The notes under the pieces are model-generated. The model was given only the letters and a program-made list of their open reading frames with translations, had not been told where the DNA came from and made no database searches. 39,662 nt of DNA from Candidatus Poseidoniaceae archaeon (lineage in GTDB: Archaea; Thermoplasmatota; Poseidoniia; Poseidoniales; Poseidoniaceae): assembly GCA_028356125.1 (NCBI GenBank), contig JAOMTZ010000018.1:1-39662 (forward strand), read 5' to 3'. Positions 1 through 8,300 of the stretch are shown in pieces. A program made the position numbers and the translations under genes. Position 1 is the first letter of the stretch. Every line of letters begins with the position of its first letter.

Positions 1-1
1 T

Positions 2-148
2 GGAGGTTGGGAGCCGCATCTTCATTTCCAACTTTCTTGGGAAGAGCCAACTGGCAATGATATGCCTGGTGTGGTATCGCGTGAAGATAGAGAATGGGCC
101 TTAGAAAAGTACCCTGACCCACGAATTGTGTTAGGCCAAATTTACTGA
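2..148 (+). CDS. C-terminal fragment of an M23 (LytM)-type peptidase domain protein (5' end outside window)
   Basis: An open frame runs from base 2 to the TGA at 146-148 with no internal stop; the gene begins before the window. The visible 48 residues contain W-x-PHLHFQL. The HLH is the HxH zinc-ligand pair that closes the active site of M23/LytM metallopeptidases. It is followed by D-M-PGV, a Trp and YPDPRIVLG. That spacing resembles the end of the M23 module found in some multidomain proteins, including those fused to class III aminotransferases (from memory of the family). The visible part cannot show whether other domains lie upstream. The last 7 bp overlap the 3' end of the opposing isomerase gene. 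The fragment is short, so the family call is moderate, but its status as a real gene end is supported by the intact frame and motif. Confidence 0.55.
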   Translation, partial: GGWEPHLHFQLSWEEPTGNDMPGVVSREDREWALEKYPDPRIVLGQIY

Positions 149-1227
149 TTTATCTGAGCCAGATATTCTTTAAGAGAAATAATTGGAACTATCGCTGAAG
201 GGTTTTTCCCGTGAAGAAGCCCTAAAGCAACGGATAGCCAATCCATCATAATGCACAAGTGTAGTAGGCATTCAAGCAGCGATTCTCCATCTCCGTGAAT
301 CCTCCAAGCCAAGTCAGTCGGACAATTGGAGACGAACCAATCCATCCTCTGCTCAACCCGATTGTGCATGCCGTCCCAAGATAACAATGCCAATGCCTGA
401 TTACTTGATTCAGGATCGTGATCATCTCCGACGCCTCCCCAAGCAACCGATTCATTGTGGTTTACTTCAGGGAATACTCCTATTCTAGCAAACCTTGCAG
501 AGTTCTCGTTTAGTTGGTTCTTGAATCGATTAATTGCAGGTAATAATTCACTAGGGCCTAAAATAGCGATTGGATTTTCCATCATGTTGAGTGCTAAACT
601 AGCCACATCACCTTCTGGGTGAGTTATTATGTCGCTATCATCCATGGCTTCTTGCAATCTATCCAGTGATTCATCTGTTATTTCTGATTGTAGGACTCCA
701 ATTTCCACTAGAAGTGATAATTGCCTTGAGAATATGTGTCCAAATGCCGAACGAGGAGGTTGACCACCTGGGCAGGATATCAGATACATAGATTCTGAAA
801 GTTCGCACATTCCAGATAATATTCCTCCACTTGAGATAACAACAATCGTTCCATCTTGAATCATTGCTTGCTCACAAGCCTCAAGAGTTTCTTCTGTATT
901 CCCCGAATAAGATGTAGCTACTACTAACCAGTCTGGAGTCCACCAATTTGGTAAATCATATCCTCTGTTACATCTTATTGGAATAGAACCGTCGTGATCA
1001 GATAGTGCCGAGATAAAATCTCCTCCAGCAGCAGATCCACCCATTCCAAGGAACAGAACTCCAGTCCAACCTTTGTCGATTTCTTTCAGCCAAGGAAGTA
1101 GTTCAGTATTTACCGAATCTCGGCCTTTTCTTAAGTCCTGAACAAATAGGCGAGTGAAATCAATCATCCCCTCGGTATCAAGGGCATTAGCAAGGCGGAT
1201 TATTCCTTCTTCCACTTCGATCACCAT
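142..1227 (-). CDS. Bifunctional phosphoglucose/phosphomannose isomerase, SIS-domain family
   Basis: The protein has 361 aa and should interconvert glucose-6-P or mannose-6-P with fructose-6-P in the cytosol. The SIS phosphosugar-binding signature GMGGSAAGGD lies at residues 61-70, SYSGNTEETL at 106-115, and the QPPR segment at 156-159. An NENS segment (E241) and PEVNHNE (H257) match the positions of the catalytic Glu and His in the crenarchaeal PGI/PMI family. Length and the C-terminal GxNP segment fit that family. The ATG at 1227 lies inside nmd3, giving a 41-bp same-strand overlap. The next in-frame ATG (1167) would remove the overlap and is an alternative start. The gene is last in the ccm-nmd3 run and converges with the M23-type gene. 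It could supply hexose phosphates for glycolysis, and fructose-6-P for the GlmS encoded downstream on the other strand. Confidence 0.85.
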   Translation of the reverse strand: MVIEVEEGIIRLANALDTEGMIDFTRLFVQDLRKGRDSVNTELLPWLKEIDKGWTGVLFLGMGGSAAGGDFISALSDHDGSIPIRCNRGYDLPNWWTPDWLVVATSYSGNTEETLEACEQAMIQDGTIVVISSGGILSGMCELSESMYLISCPGGQPPRSAFGHIFSRQLSLLVEIGVLQSEITDESLDRLQEAMDDSDIITHPEGDVASLALNMMENPIAILGPSELLPAINRFKNQLNENSARFARIGVFPEVNHNESVAWGGVGDDHDPESSNQALALLSWDGMHNRVEQRMDWFVSNCPTDLAWRIHGDGESLLECLLHLCIMMDWLSVALGLLHGKNPSAIVPIISLKEYLAQINQ

Positions 1228-2272
1228 CCATCCCTAGCCTCGGCAGACAAATCCATTCATCATCAATCCTTGCAAGCAATAGGTTCCTTCCTTGCGTATG
1301 TTCGAATGGTAGCCTAACAGCGGTCATCTTCCAAGTGTTCTGGTCTAAGAATTCAGCAACAGATGCGTCTTCACTAATCGAATCCATGTAAATGAAATCA
1401 ACCGTTCTTGCGACAACATTAGCATTCTCTAAGTCTCTCCAAGAAGCACCAGTGCGCTCTCTTCGTTCTACTTTCTCGAGAATGGCACCTTCACTTGTCC
1501 AACTCGCAGGACGCCATAAATCACCTCTCCATCTGATTACATCACCTAATGCGTATCCTGGTTTTCTGTAGAGTAGAGTAAGTCTTGTTACATCGGCACC
1601 ATCTTTTCTTCCTACTACAGATGTAGTGGCTGTAATTTGACCACCATGCTGTGAGATTAGATGGCGCCCCCAAGCTCTCGCTAGTGACTTAGAGCCAAGT
1701 ACAACATCGTATCCTCCTGTGACTGGCCCTTCTTTGGTTATGAAAAACATCGGGTCTTCTGGCATATCAGCCATTACTTTATCCAAGGTTGCTCTAAGAG
1801 TTTGAAATTCTTCTTCAGATAATCTTCGAGCACTTGAGCGTAATTGCACAGTTGCTTCGAAGTAATTACCTGCTCTGCGGGTGCATGTTAAACAAACACC
1901 GTTTGACATTCTTGCTCGCATAGTGTGTTTTTCACTGTATTGTAGGCCATCGATGAACCCATCAATTTCTAAGTGAACAAGTGTATGTCTCCCATCTACT
2001 TCCTGGGCGACTAATCCTAGTTCAAGATCTTCAATTTCAGTATGGAATTCGACATTTCTCTGAACTAGTTCATGCCACAAATCTTCTGGCTTCACGTCGC
2101 TCCATTTTCCTTGGAAATCTACAATTCCACACCTTGCACATCTTGTCCATGGCACGTTTTTAGGAACCTTGACCAATGTGACTCTGTCGCGAGTGCACTT
2201 TTCACACATGCGGCCACTGAATAATGGAGGCTCCGCCCCACAAACAAGACAGAAATCACCTCCTAAGTCCAT
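1187..2272 (-). CDS. nmd3: NMD3-family protein (large ribosomal subunit export/maturation factor homologue)
   Basis: The protein has 361 aa. The N-terminus has zinc-binding pairs CLVC (residues 8-11), CEKC (23-26) and CARC (45-48), then VCLTC further on, in the arrangement of NMD3 proteins. The YDVVLGSKSLARAWGR segment and the following HGG region match the conserved NMD3 core. In eukaryotes NMD3 is the adaptor for nuclear export of the 60S subunit. Archaea have no nucleus, so here a role in late 50S maturation is inference. The gene begins 18 bp after the ccmD-like stop, and its 3' end overlaps the isomerase start. It therefore appears to be transcribed with the cytochrome c maturation genes, although there is no obvious functional link. 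The C-terminal 25 residues are rich in Arg, Gly and Pro. Confidence 0.82.
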   Translation of the reverse strand: MDLGGDFCLVCGAEPPLFSGRMCEKCTRDRVTLVKVPKNVPWTRCARCGIVDFQGKWSDVKPEDLWHELVQRNVEFHTEIEDLELGLVAQEVDGRHTLVHLEIDGFIDGLQYSEKHTMRARMSNGVCLTCTRRAGNYFEATVQLRSSARRLSEEEFQTLRATLDKVMADMPEDPMFFITKEGPVTGGYDVVLGSKSLARAWGRHLISQHGGQITATTSVVGRKDGADVTRLTLLYRKPGYALGDVIRWRGDLWRPASWTSEGAILEKVERRERTGASWRDLENANVVARTVDFIYMDSISEDASVAEFLDQNTWKMTAVRLPFEHTQGRNLLLARIDDEWICLPRLGMDGDRSGRRNNPPC

Positions 2273-2290
2273 ATAACCACTCTCGATGTT

Positions 2291-2440
2291 TCACTCGGAT
2301 TCATCATTGGCTAAAGCCTTCTCCAACGAATCTATCTTAGATTCAAGGGATTTGGAACGGGCAAAGACAGTCCAAGTCCACAGTGCCAATGCTCCAATCA
2401 TACCTAGATATGCGGCGATTAAGTAGGTCTGACCACTCAT
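2291..2440 (-). CDS. ccmD: Small CcmD-like membrane protein (49 aa)
   Basis: This short gene reads from an ATG at 2440-2438 to a TGA at 2293-2291 and encodes 49 residues. It begins MSGQTYLIAAYLGMIGAL, forming one membrane helix (about residues 5-26). A charged helical tail follows (ARSKSLESKIDSLEKAL) with coiled-coil-like heptads. CcmD proteins are 40-70 aa, have one N-terminal TM helix and a charged cytosolic tail, and hold CcmC in the CcmABCD heme-export complex. The start overlaps the ccmC stop in an ATGA, so translation is probably coupled. Position, size and topology all support the call; sequence identity to known CcmD cannot be judged by eye. Confidence 0.72.
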   Translation of the reverse strand: MSGQTYLIAAYLGMIGALALWTWTVFARSKSLESKIDSLEKALANDESE

Positions 2441-3135
2441 CTTGACTCCTCCTCATATCGGTTTTGTAAATCTTCGAGGCGTAATTCCAATTTGGTCAGC
2501 CTCATGCCTGCCATTACATGTCCTATGATAAGTACGGTGAACGAAATCGCCCCAATCAACAGAACTGTGCCCATATCCGAGTTTAACGAACCTTCTGATG
2601 TAGCTACTACTGGGCCGGGATGTCTTATTTGCCAGAGTCTTGTTGCAATATATGTGAATGGGACAAGAACAAACCCATACATTCCAAATGCTGCAAAAGT
2701 ATCACGAGTCTCGACTCCGTCAGGTTGAGAACGTCTACCCAGTACCAAATATAGCGACAGTAAAGTTAGCATTGCAAATGTGTTGAGCCTGATATCTGTC
2801 CAATCCCAAGGAACTCCCCATTCAGCAGCGCCCCAAATGCATCCTGACCAGACACACATCAAGCCGGTTGCTAAGCCGGCTTCACTGCTCGCAACATGTA
2901 ATCTCCAAGCCCATTCACTTCTTTTGAAAAACCAAAAGATAGAACCGACGAATAACATTCCAAATGCGAGCATTGCAGCCCATGCGCTAGGCACATGCCA
3001 GTAGAAGATCCTCTGCGCTTCTGGTGCTTTGAAAGCATCAATAGAAACAGATGGAGCCCAAGTCATACCTAGCCAGAAAGTAAGACCTGCTCCGGCAAGG
3101 CCGAGTAAGGCCACTGCTTCCCCCCTTATGCTCAT
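2437..3135 (-). CDS. ccmC: CcmC-type heme-handling membrane protein of cytochrome c maturation
   Basis: The protein has 232 aa and about six membrane helices. The motif IFYWHVPSAW carries H47. A WWD-type heme-presentation segment, WGAAEWGVPWDWTD, lies at 101-114, and a second periplasmic His is at H172. The H47-H172 spacing is close to that of the two heme-ligand histidines of bacterial CcmC. The segment here is WGVPWDW rather than the usual WGxWWxWD, so it is a divergent member. CcmC presents heme on the outer face of the membrane for transfer to CcmE; no ccmE or ccmF lies in this window. The gene follows the ccmA fusion by 35 bp and overlaps ccmD by 4 bp. A 10-bp palindrome sits directly before its ATG. 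Confidence 0.85.
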   Translation of the reverse strand: MSIRGEAVALLGLAGAGLTFWLGMTWAPSVSIDAFKAPEAQRIFYWHVPSAWAAMLAFGMLFVGSIFWFFKRSEWAWRLHVASSEAGLATGLMCVWSGCIWGAAEWGVPWDWTDIRLNTFAMLTLLSLYLVLGRRSQPDGVETRDTFAAFGMYGFVLVPFTYIATRLWQIRHPGPVVATSEGSLNSDMGTVLLIGAISFTVLIIGHVMAGMRLTKLELRLEDLQNRYEEESR

Positions 3136-3145
3136 CTAATATTAG
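3136..3145. promoter_or_regulatory. Perfect 10-bp palindrome CTAATATTAG abutting the ccmC start codon
   Basis: The palindrome ends exactly where the ccmC ATG begins, inside the 35-bp gap after the ccmA fusion gene. It could be an operator or an AT-rich promoter element for a second start site within the operon. It is too close to the ATG to be the TATA box of a leaderless mRNA. Confidence 0.35.
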
Positions 3146-3170
3146 CCCGGAAGGCTTCAGACTTCAATGT

Positions 3171-4346
3171 TCATACTGATAGCGTATCAACGACCAGTGC
3201 CCATGGCAGAATTAAAATCGGGGTTAGTAACCTAACCATGACAGCATTAGGTCTTGACAATCGTAAAGTTGCATGACTCAATAAACCGACAATAGCTTCG
3301 GTACAAGCACCTAGTACAGCCCCTGCGGCAATTAATTTGACATCAAAATCTCCTGTGACTGTAGATGCTAGCACCGTGATTGCTCCACATGTAATGAGTG
3401 AATGGAAAAGTGCATTTGGGGGGATGGCAGATATGGTATTCCACCAAGCATATGCTCTATTTTCAAGGGTCAATCTGTGGATTGAATTACCGCAAAGTCC
3501 TGCGGTTAATGCTGGAGCTAAAATGAATGCTGTTAAGGTACGTCCTTCCAATTGTTCCGGGTTTAACATAGCCAGCATTGCTCCGAGAGTTAACAAACCA
3601 GCAATTCCATTATTTGCGACTCCAGATAGTGTCCTCAAATTCATTCTATGTCCAATATTTGTTTTACGTAGAACTCCACTTTCTAAGAGAGAGAATTTGC
3701 CTTTGACAGGATCTCCTTTTGTCTCAGTAAATGGAAATTGTATTACCCTATCTGCACTTTCAATGATTTTCGAATTATGACTGGCAACAAGTATTGCATG
3801 TCCTCCAGCGGCTAAATCCCTGAGTGTTTGAGCCAATTGTTCTACAGAATCATCATCTAGTCCACTATCTGGTTCATCCAATAGTATTGCTACCGGTTCG
3901 GAAGAAACCATTGCAGGAACTAATCCACTTAGTATTGCAACTCGTCTCCTCTGTCCCCCAGAAAGCATTGCAACTCTATCGTGAATCCTATGTCCGAGAC
4001 CCCAAGTTTTCAGTAGAGATGATACATCAAAATCACATCCTGCGGCATCGAGAATTCTTTCACCTACTAATTCGTCACCCATTATACAATCATCTTGTAA
4101 ACATAGTCCAAATTTAGTACGCCCTCGCCTACCTTCAGAGTCGCGAATTAGTTGGCCTGAAATTTCGCTGGAGCCTTTCTCCATAGAAACTAGTCCTGCA
4201 GCGGTTTCAATGACTGTGGATTTACCACATCCATTATCACCGGAAAGGCATACAACTTCTCCGCTGTCTATCGAAACCGACCAACTGTCTAGTACCTGAG
4301 AACGTCCTCTTCGGACGGTCACTTTTGACAGTTCGATGATTCCCAT
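3171..4346 (-). CDS. ccmA: CcmA-type ABC ATPase fused to a multi-helix membrane domain (CcmB-like position)
   Basis: The protein has 391 aa. Residues 1-205 are an ABC ATPase: Walker A GDNGCGKST at 36-44, signature LSGGQ at 128-132, Walker B AILLDE at 153-158 and the switch His at 190. Residues about 235-391 form roughly five hydrophobic helices (about 247-263, 272-287, 312-330, 336-355 and 371-388). Ordinary CcmA is about 200 aa and ends after the ATPase. CcmB is a separate six-helix protein of about 220 aa, and no separate ccmB is present here. The membrane part is therefore probably a reduced CcmB fused to its ATPase (inference; CcmB motifs were not verified). CcmABCD uses ATP to release heme from CcmC. 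The gene heads the minus-strand operon and diverges from the rhomboid gene across 54 bp of GC-rich DNA with no visible TATA box. Confidence 0.72.
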   Translation of the reverse strand: MGIIELSKVTVRRGRSQVLDSWSVSIDSGEVVCLSGDNGCGKSTVIETAAGLVSMEKGSSEISGQLIRDSEGRRGRTKFGLCLQDDCIMGDELVGERILDAAGCDFDVSSLLKTWGLGHRIHDRVAMLSGGQRRRVAILSGLVPAMVSSEPVAILLDEPDSGLDDDSVEQLAQTLRDLAAGGHAILVASHNSKIIESADRVIQFPFTETKGDPVKGKFSLLESGVLRKTNIGHRMNLRTLSGVANNGIAGLLTLGAMLAMLNPEQLEGRTLTAFILAPALTAGLCGNSIHRLTLENRAYAWWNTISAIPPNALFHSLITCGAITVLASTVTGDFDVKLIAAGAVLGACTEAIVGLLSHATLRLSRPNAVMVRLLTPILILPWALVVDTLSV

Positions 4347-4384
4347 CAGAAGTTCCGAGCGACCGCATGGGCTTCAAGCCGCCG

Positions 4385-4410
4385 CCTCCTCCGCCCTAAC
4401 ATGGAGGAGG
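4385..4410. promoter_or_regulatory. Inverted repeat that places the rhomboid ATG at its loop edge
   Basis: CCTCCTCC (4385-4392) pairs with GGAGGAGG (4403-4410). The 10-nt loop ends with AT of the start codon at 4401. In RNA the stem would fold the first codons of the rhomboid gene. The left arm also resembles the anti-Shine-Dalgarno end of 16S rRNA and the right arm resembles a Shine-Dalgarno sequence. This may simply reflect local Glu-Glu coding. Confidence 0.3.
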
Positions 4411-5312
4411 TGTTATTCGGGCTGTGGATCGTTGCGATTATCGGTCCTTTAGCTTGGTCCTGGTATCATAAGGCGTCAATCGCGATGGCCATGACACTGT
4501 CTCTTCTTTTCGGATATATTGTCCAATTAATGTGGGGATTCATTCTTGGGAAATATACCTCTGATTGGTGGGAGTTGTATATTCGTGTATTCATGATCCC
4601 TGCTTTGGTCGAGAACGGCCACTTTCATACACTGATTACCAGTGGTTTTGTTCACTCTTGGAACGACCCTCTTCACGTCCTTGGAAATATCATAATTATC
4701 GCACTTGTTGGCATACCTTTGGAAGAGAGGTTAGGCAGGGGTAGATGGTTGATATCTTACATGATAGGATTGTTCGGTGGTTCATTGGCTTGGACCCTTG
4801 CAAACGGAGGCTCTTTTACTCCCGCTCTGGGGGCATCTGGTGCTGCGTTTGGCATACTCGGTGCATATCTTTGCGGCTGGCCCGAAGATGAGGTATATTT
4901 TCCACTAATTTTAATCCGAAAATGGCCGGTTCAATTAATCGCATTATTCTACTTTGGATTCGAGATTTTCAAGGCTTGGCAGGTATATGGATTATCCGAA
5001 GTTAGCCATGTTGCACACATCGCTCATTTCGGCGGATTTATTCTCGCATATGCGACTCTTCCACTTCTGAAGAAAGGAATAGAATGGGAAGGCGAAGTGG
5101 AGATTACTGAAATCACTCAAGAAAACCCCTTTGAAGGCGTCGATGACCTAGTGAAAAGACTTCACGAGGAAGGCGATCAAAAAGAGACTAGGCAAGCTTG
5201 GTTAGAAGAGATCGCAGATAGAGCAACCTGTCCAATTTGTGGTGGTAGTTTGCACCTCAAAAAGATGAAAATCAGATGTGTTGCTGACTCTTCTCATGTG
5301 TCATGGCCTTGA
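4401..5312 (+). CDS. Rhomboid-family intramembrane serine protease with C-terminal zinc-binding tail
   Basis: The protein has 303 aa and at least six TM helices. The catalytic Ser lies in GASGAAFG (S146), and the catalytic His in HIAHFGG (H209). Between them are the rhomboid spacing features and an HVLGN segment (92-96) matching the conserved HxxxN region of the oxyanion site. Rhomboids cleave substrates within or near their membrane helices. The C-terminal 80 residues are cytosolic and acidic, then carry CPIC (277-280), C293 and H299, a probable zinc-binding knuckle. The ATG at 4401 is the only early in-frame start, so the SD-like GGAGGAGG just inside the gene cannot direct a nearby start. 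The stop codon lies in a hairpin. The next gene, on the same strand, encodes a second protease with a zinc-binding cytosolic tail. Confidence 0.88.
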   Translation: MEEVLFGLWIVAIIGPLAWSWYHKASIAMAMTLSLLFGYIVQLMWGFILGKYTSDWWELYIRVFMIPALVENGHFHTLITSGFVHSWNDPLHVLGNIIIIALVGIPLEERLGRGRWLISYMIGLFGGSLAWTLANGGSFTPALGASGAAFGILGAYLCGWPEDEVYFPLILIRKWPVQLIALFYFGFEIFKAWQVYGLSEVSHVAHIAHFGGFILAYATLPLLKKGIEWEGEVEITEITQENPFEGVDDLVKRLHEEGDQKETRQAWLEEIADRATCPICGGSLHLKKMKIRCVADSSHVSWP

Positions 5313-5327
5313 GTCCCGTAGGGACTC
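5311..5327 (+). terminator. Hairpin overlapping the rhomboid stop codon
   Basis: GAGTCCC and GGGACTC form a perfect 7-bp stem with a GTA loop, and the stem begins inside the rhomboid TGA. No T-run follows, so it does not look like a standard archaeal terminator. It could act as an RNA 3'-end stabiliser or processing site. It shares the core CCCGTAGGG with the hairpin 30 bp downstream. Confidence 0.4.
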
Positions 5328-5356
5328 GTAACCACCCAAGGTTCATGTGTTATGCA

Positions 5357-5376
5357 AACCGCCCGTAGGGCGGGTT
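5357..5376 (+). promoter_or_regulatory. Stem-loop 6 nt before the subtilisin start codon
   Basis: AACCGCCC (5357-5364) and GGCGGGTT (5369-5376) form a perfect 8-bp GC-rich stem with a GTAG loop. The subtilisin ATG is at 5383. In RNA it would be a 5' leader hairpin controlling translation or RNA decay. In DNA it could be an operator. Confidence 0.45.
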
Positions 5377-5382
5377 GAATCA

Positions 5383-8300
5383 ATGAGAGACGTCAAAGCG
5401 CTACTTTTGGTTATGGTATTCCTAATTGCAGACTTGTCAGCACTTGCTTCTGCTGAACCGGTTTCAACCGAGGAAATCGAGGTTGAGATAGAGGACAGGA
5501 TGCCATTCAGAGGTGAAAGAATGGCTTCTGAAGACTACGGTTGGTGGTTATCATATGGGCCAGATTCAAATTTCGATGGGATGGATGACCGCCTAGAGAA
5601 AGTCATAGCGGGTCAAGAATCAGTTTCTTCAACCGCAATCCTTGGTGCAGACGGAAGGATGACCGTTGCCATAGTAGTCGATTTTGCTTGGCATCCAGGG
5701 CAGGACGAAATCGATGAATTGGTAGCAGTTCTTCGTAGCCATGGCTGGGAAGCAGATGGTTCATGGTTCCAAGTAATGGATTCAATCGACTCAATTGTAG
5801 TCGATCACGTTCCAGTCAGTTCATTAGTCGAGATTTTAGCCTTAGAATCTGTAGTAGTAATCGAAATGCAGAACATCATGGACATTCATCTTGAGAGTGC
5901 AAATCCTGCAACTAGAATCATGCCATCTGATGTTTACTCTGGAACTGTTTACGATAGAGGTTACACCGGAGAAGGCATTGTAATCGCAGTATTGGATAGC
6001 GGTGTGGATAATGAGCATCGTTCTCTGAATGACTTCGATGATCAAGACGATGAACCAGATTTGGATGCTAATTCCTATGATGACCAGAAGTGGGTGGGTG
6101 GCTATGATGCAACTTCACAAGCATCTAACCCAGATGGTTCTCAAGACCCAGACGACGGCCAAGGACACGGGACCCACGTAGCAGGTATTGCTCTTGGAAC
6201 TGGAGACTCTTCTGCCGTTCACATTGGTGGGGCACCTGGGGCTTTCTTAGTTGATGTCAAAGTTCTGACCGATAGTGGTGGAACTAACTCGCAGAACTCC
6301 CTCAATGGAATTCAATGGATGATTAACAACAAAGATACAGATTGGGGTAACGGTGCAAAAGGAATTGACATTGGACAGATGTCTTTCGGTTCAATTGGTA
6401 CACCTCTGAATCCTGATGATACAGGAGATAACGGCTCAGGTGCAGAATCACGCCTTGTCAATAACGCAACCTATGATCACGGCATAGCATGCATTGTCGC
6501 AGCGGGTAATGACGGTAAGCAACGAATTGCTTCACCGGGTAGTGCAGATGGAGCAATTACAATTGGTTCTGCAGACAACTCAGATACGATTAACAGAACA
6601 GATGATTTCATGGCATCTTACTCTAACTCAGGTCCACGAGACACCGATAATGACGATGATGATTGGGACGAATTAAAGCCCGATATTACCGCATATGGTA
6701 GTGGAATCTATTCTGCTTCGGCAGCCACGGGTACATCCTTACCCGGAACTCCAAGGCCAGAAGCTGACAATTCTTACGAATCCAAAGATGGAACTTCCAT
6801 GGCAACTCCATTAGTTTCAGGAGTGGTGGCTTTGATGCTTCAAGCCAATCCAGATTTGACACCAGTAGAAATCAAAGATATTCTTAGGAATTCAAGCGAG
6901 GAGAAGGGAGGCGCTTCAGAATCTAGTGTTTCAGAACGTTGGAATAACGAATGGGGCTTCGGACTTCTCGATGCTTCTTGCGCTGTCGATATGGCGCTAG
7001 AACGTTCATGTACTCCTCTAAACGGTGGCGGAGGTGGAGTCATTCTCCCTCCTGATAACAGCACGGCCGAAGGAGTAGAAATCGAAAGTCTCAACAATGG
7101 AACTTGGTTTGTGGCTGGAGATATAACAAGGATATCAGGTAGTGTAATTGCTAACAGCGGCCCTTGGGATGATGTTGACATTAGAATCACCCAATATTAC
7201 GAAGACGACGACGAAGTAGTCCTTCTGGATTGGACCACCGCAGGAGGCGATATCGATTCATGGTATCTTGATGTTCTAATCAAAGATGAATGGTTCGATC
7301 TTGATGAGACTATTGTAGTAATCGAGGCCAATGCAATGGGAGATGGCGATCTCGTATCGAGTGACGTCAGATGGGGATACATTGGACGAATGAGTGTATC
7401 ATTCGGTTCACCTTCCTCAGGTTCAGTTTTGTCTGATACTGTCACTTTCACTGGAACAGGACAAGGAGTGGAGCCTAGTAATTTGATGTTCAGAGTAGAC
7501 TCTGGCGAATGGGAAGAGGTTCATAATTTCGATGAGACAGACAATTACACACAGGACTGGTCATTTACATGGAATTCAAATGAAGTCGGCGATGGGTCTC
7601 ATAAAGTCTCGATAAAACTGGTCAATGTTAGTGGTGCTGAATCAGACGTAGTGCGTCGAACATTTACCATTGATAATCTACCTGCTGCTCCTGAATTAAG
7701 GTTCCAAGGAACAGTCCAAATTTACGACCAAGACCTACCAGCAGAAAGTGCGGTTGCCGGAACGATTCTCGAGGTCCATTTCAGTGTGGTTAACACAGGA
7801 GATGCCGACGCAATCGACCTTCATCTGAAATTAGATGCACCTGGTTCAGAATCCAGCACTTATCCTAGCGAAGGGAAATTACCCCGAGTGGATCAGGGCG
7901 AGACAATATCTGTAATTTTGTGGTGGTGGGCTACAGAGGCTGGCATTCACGATGTTACAATTCAAATTGACCCTAATGCGGCCATGAATGACGACCAAAG
8001 TGACAATTACTACACATTCTCGTTCGAAATCGAAGAAAGACCGGTCGAACCAACTCTTCGTTTCCCAACTAGCGCAATTACTACGTCGCCTTCTATACCT
8101 TCACCAACTGTAGATGAAGATTCGCCTAATCCCTATACAATAACAGTCAGAGTTGACAACATGGGGCAAACAGATGCAACCAATGTCAAGATGTCACTTT
8201 CCACATGGGATGATGACTGTACTGCAAACACCTGTTGGGTTCCAGGAGATACTAGAACGATTTCAATAATTCCAGGTTCAACCAGTTCTTCAGGTAACGG

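Noticed and set aside
3337-3780. A 147-codon frame opposite the ccmA fusion
   Set aside because: The minus-strand protein continues through this region with hydrophobic helices. The plus frame has no recognisable motif and no start signal.
5347-5382. GTG at 5347 as the subtilisin start
   Set aside because: It would put 12 extra residues before the signal peptide and translate through a GC-rich hairpin. ATG 5383 gives a normal signal sequence.
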